A stretch of DNA of 14,738 nucleotides from Candidatus Nanohaloarchaea archaeon (GTDB taxonomy: Archaea; Nanohalarchaeota; Nanosalinia; Nanosalinales; Nanosalinaceae). Under the pieces are notes generated by a model. It saw only the letters and a program-made list of their open reading frames with translations. It did not search any database and was not told the DNA's origin. The stretch is from the NCBI GenBank assembly GCA_014297435.1, contig JACOQA010000007.1, forward strand, positions 1 through 14,738. Reading direction: 5' to 3'. Positions within the stretch are counted from its first letter, which is position 1. Each line of letters opens with the position of its first letter. The position numbers were made by a program, and so were the translations under genes. Shown here piece by piece: positions 13,629 through 14,738 of the stretch.

Positions 13629-14018
13629 ATGGGCAGAATGGCTGAAGCCTTCGGAAATGACTCTCTAGGGTTGGCGCTGCTGGCGCTTGCAGTACTTACA
13701 GGTATAATTAATATCGCTGCAGGAATTATAAATAATTTTAGTGTTCTTCTGTGGGCTGGAGCCGGTTTTCTCGGAGGTGCAGCAATCTTTGCTTTGGGCG
13801 ACAGACTGGACTCGAGGATGGGCTTGGAACACGGTTTCACAAGAGCAACAATCGCAGGCCTCTCACTTCCCTACACAGGCTACCAGCTGGTGGCATACTA
13901 CGCTTACTATAGGTTGAGTTTCGGCCCTCTAGCGCTTATAGACAAGTTCATACAAGGAATTTTCTTGATTCTGGCGACCACCTACTTGTATAAACTTGTA
14001 TCAAAGAACTCCGGATGA
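13629..14018 (+). CDS. Small membrane protein of unknown function, about four TM segments
   Basis: The 129-residue protein has hydrophobic segments at about 12-34, 36-56, 72-94 and 103-124 with short loops, one of them acidic/basic (ALGDRLDSRMGLEHGF). It resembles no family I can name. The start at ATG 13629 is supported by an AT-rich element 24-33 bases upstream; ATG 13638 is an in-frame alternative. It follows the PiT gene after 58 bases that contain a hairpin, so it is probably transcribed separately. Coding is supported by the clean membrane pattern and codon use like its neighbours. Confidence 0.6.
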   Translation: MGRMAEAFGNDSLGLALLALAVLTGIINIAAGIINNFSVLLWAGAGFLGGAAIFALGDRLDSRMGLEHGFTRATIAGLSLPYTGYQLVAYYAYYRLSFGPLALIDKFIQGIFLILATTYLYKLVSKNSG

Positions 14019-14042
14019 ATTACATAATTCTATACTGAACTC

Positions 14043-14071
14043 AAGTTCTTAAGATGGTTCAGAGAACTTTT
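14043..14071 (+). terminator. Possible terminator hairpin after the 4-TM gene
   Basis: AAGTTCT (14043-14049) pairs with AGAACTT (14063-14069) around a 13-base loop, followed by TT. It lies between two convergent genes. The stem is short, so the call is tentative. Confidence 0.3.
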
Positions 14072-14081
14072 GGTCAACGAC

Positions 14082-14738
14082 CTAGTTTGAATTTTGAACT
14101 AGGCACTGTTCGTCACTACTGGCCTCACCATTACTGTTGAATGGTCTGACTTCTACACAGATATTATCGCCACTGTTCCAACTGTTATCTGAAATTTGTT
14201 TACTGTCTGTAGAAGAACCTACTTCCACCATATTGGACTCATCGATACTACCTACTCCATAATAAATTCTGAATCCATTAACATTTGTACTGCTGCTGTA
14301 ACTAGACCAGTCAACACTCAAAGTGGTGGCTCCAACCGAGACTGTTTTAGTGGTGGTGTTAGTACTGCCGTCATCATCTTTAACTTTTAATTCAACAGTT
14401 TGATCTCCGCTGCTTCCAAAGCTGTTGGAAGGATTTTCTCCGGCGGATTCATAGGTTCCATCTCCATCCCAGTCCCACTCAAACAACTGGATACTGCCAT
14501 CACTATCACTGCTTAAACTGCCGTCAAAACTCACAGACTCACCAACAGTCGGCCCAGAAGGACTAAAGCTAAAATCAGCATAAGGAGAATCATTAGGATT
14601 CCACTTATCTGGAACCTTCGACCAATCACCATCAAAACCAGCTTTGTTCCAGAAATCGTCAGGTTTAGAATCAATATTTGGAACACCCCAAGAAGAAACA
14701 TCTTGATTAAAGGAATCGGCACTATAGAACATATCATC
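14082..14738 (-). CDS. Secreted surface protein: BspA-like (DUF285) repeat, PKD domain and FN3-like domain, 5' end outside window
   Basis: The frame is open to the right edge, so only the last 218 residues are seen. They begin DDMFYSADSFNQDVSSWGVP, a DUF285/BspA-like leucine-rich repeat unit (consensus MF..A..FNQD.S.W). A PKD domain follows (about 52-135 of the visible part), with SFDGSLSSDSDG, FEWDWDGDGTY and VELKVKDDDGSTNTTTKTV as typical strands. The last 80 residues look like a fibronectin-III-like domain with FRIYYGV and VEVRPFNSNGEAS. Two cysteines near the end could pair. No C-terminal membrane anchor is present. Ser, Asp, Thr and Gly dominate. Such proteins are exported and usually adhesive; a role in cell contact is inference. 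The signal peptide would lie outside the window. Confidence 0.82.
   Translation of the reverse strand, partial: DDMFYSADSFNQDVSSWGVPNIDSKPDDFWNKAGFDGDWSKVPDKWNPNDSPYADFSFSPSGPTVGESVSFDGSLSSDSDGSIQLFEWDWDGDGTYESAGENPSNSFGSSGDQTVELKVKDDDGSTNTTTKTVSVGATTLSVDWSSYSSSTNVNGFRIYYGVGSIDESNMVEVGSSTDSKQISDNSWNSGDNICVEVRPFNSNGEASSDEQCLVQNSN

Noticed and set aside
13622-13840. Minus-strand open frame of 72 codons opposite the 4-TM gene
   Set aside because: The plus-strand frame has a clean membrane-protein pattern and promoter-like upstream element; the minus frame is a Pro/Ala/Ser-rich shadow.
1-14738. tRNA, rRNA, CRISPR array, insertion sequence or attachment site
   Set aside because: Gaps between genes are all short (under 100 bases) and contain no cloverleaf, spaced repeats, transposase or terminal inverted repeats that I can see.

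Overview
The window looks like a chromosomal piece of a salt-adapted archaeon, most likely a nanohaloarchaeon (DPANN) or a close relative. Nearly every soluble protein is strongly acidic (Asp/Glu-rich). The genes are packed with gaps under 100 bases, start codons tend to sit 24-30 bases after AT-rich TATA-like boxes without a Shine-Dalgarno, and the replication/repair helicase is an archaeal Hel308-type enzyme. Thymidylate synthase and the phosphate permease resemble haloarchaeal forms. The lineage call is inference; no rRNA, tRNA or CRISPR array is present to confirm it.

Layout. Bases 1-1950 are a repair-flavoured divergent pair: the 5' part of a photolyase/cryptochrome of the FeS-BCP type (minus strand, cut by the window edge) and an HhH-GPD-fold protein (plus), then a small acidic orphan. 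Bases 2009-5659 (minus) hold a Hel308-like helicase interrupted in motif VI by a 460-residue intein with a LAGLIDADG endonuclease. Bases 5742-9750 hold the C1/thymidylate genes. On the minus strand a coupled operon thyA - two-HTH protein - folA (8195 down to 6053) has TAATG and ATGA junctions, and glyA (9750-8488) lies just beyond. Two small acidic orphans on the plus strand end tail-to-tail against folA and glyA. Bases 9773-10726 encode a 317-residue acidic orphan. A Bax-inhibitor-1-like 7-TM protein (minus) is divergent from thymidylate kinase (plus) at 10727-12050. Bases 12088-14018 (plus) hold a helical protein whose frame appears broken by a one-base loss, coupled by TGATG to a PiT-family permease, then a hairpin and a small 4-TM protein. 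The right edge (minus) is the C-terminal end of a secreted BspA-like/PKD/FN3-like surface protein.

How the genes fit together: GlyA makes 5,10-methylene-tetrahydrofolate, ThyA uses it to make dTMP and dihydrofolate, FolA regenerates tetrahydrofolate, and Tmk phosphorylates dTMP. Most of the route from dUMP to dTDP is thus within about 6 kb, with an uncharacterised putative DNA-binding protein coupled between thyA and folA. The DNA maintenance genes (photolyase, HhH-GPD protein, helicase) form a second theme, and the right edge is cell envelope and transport. The points most worth a second look are the thyA-folA HTH protein, the Hel308 intein, the frameshifted gene before PiT, the thymidylate kinase P-loop without its usual lysine, and the surface protein at the edge.
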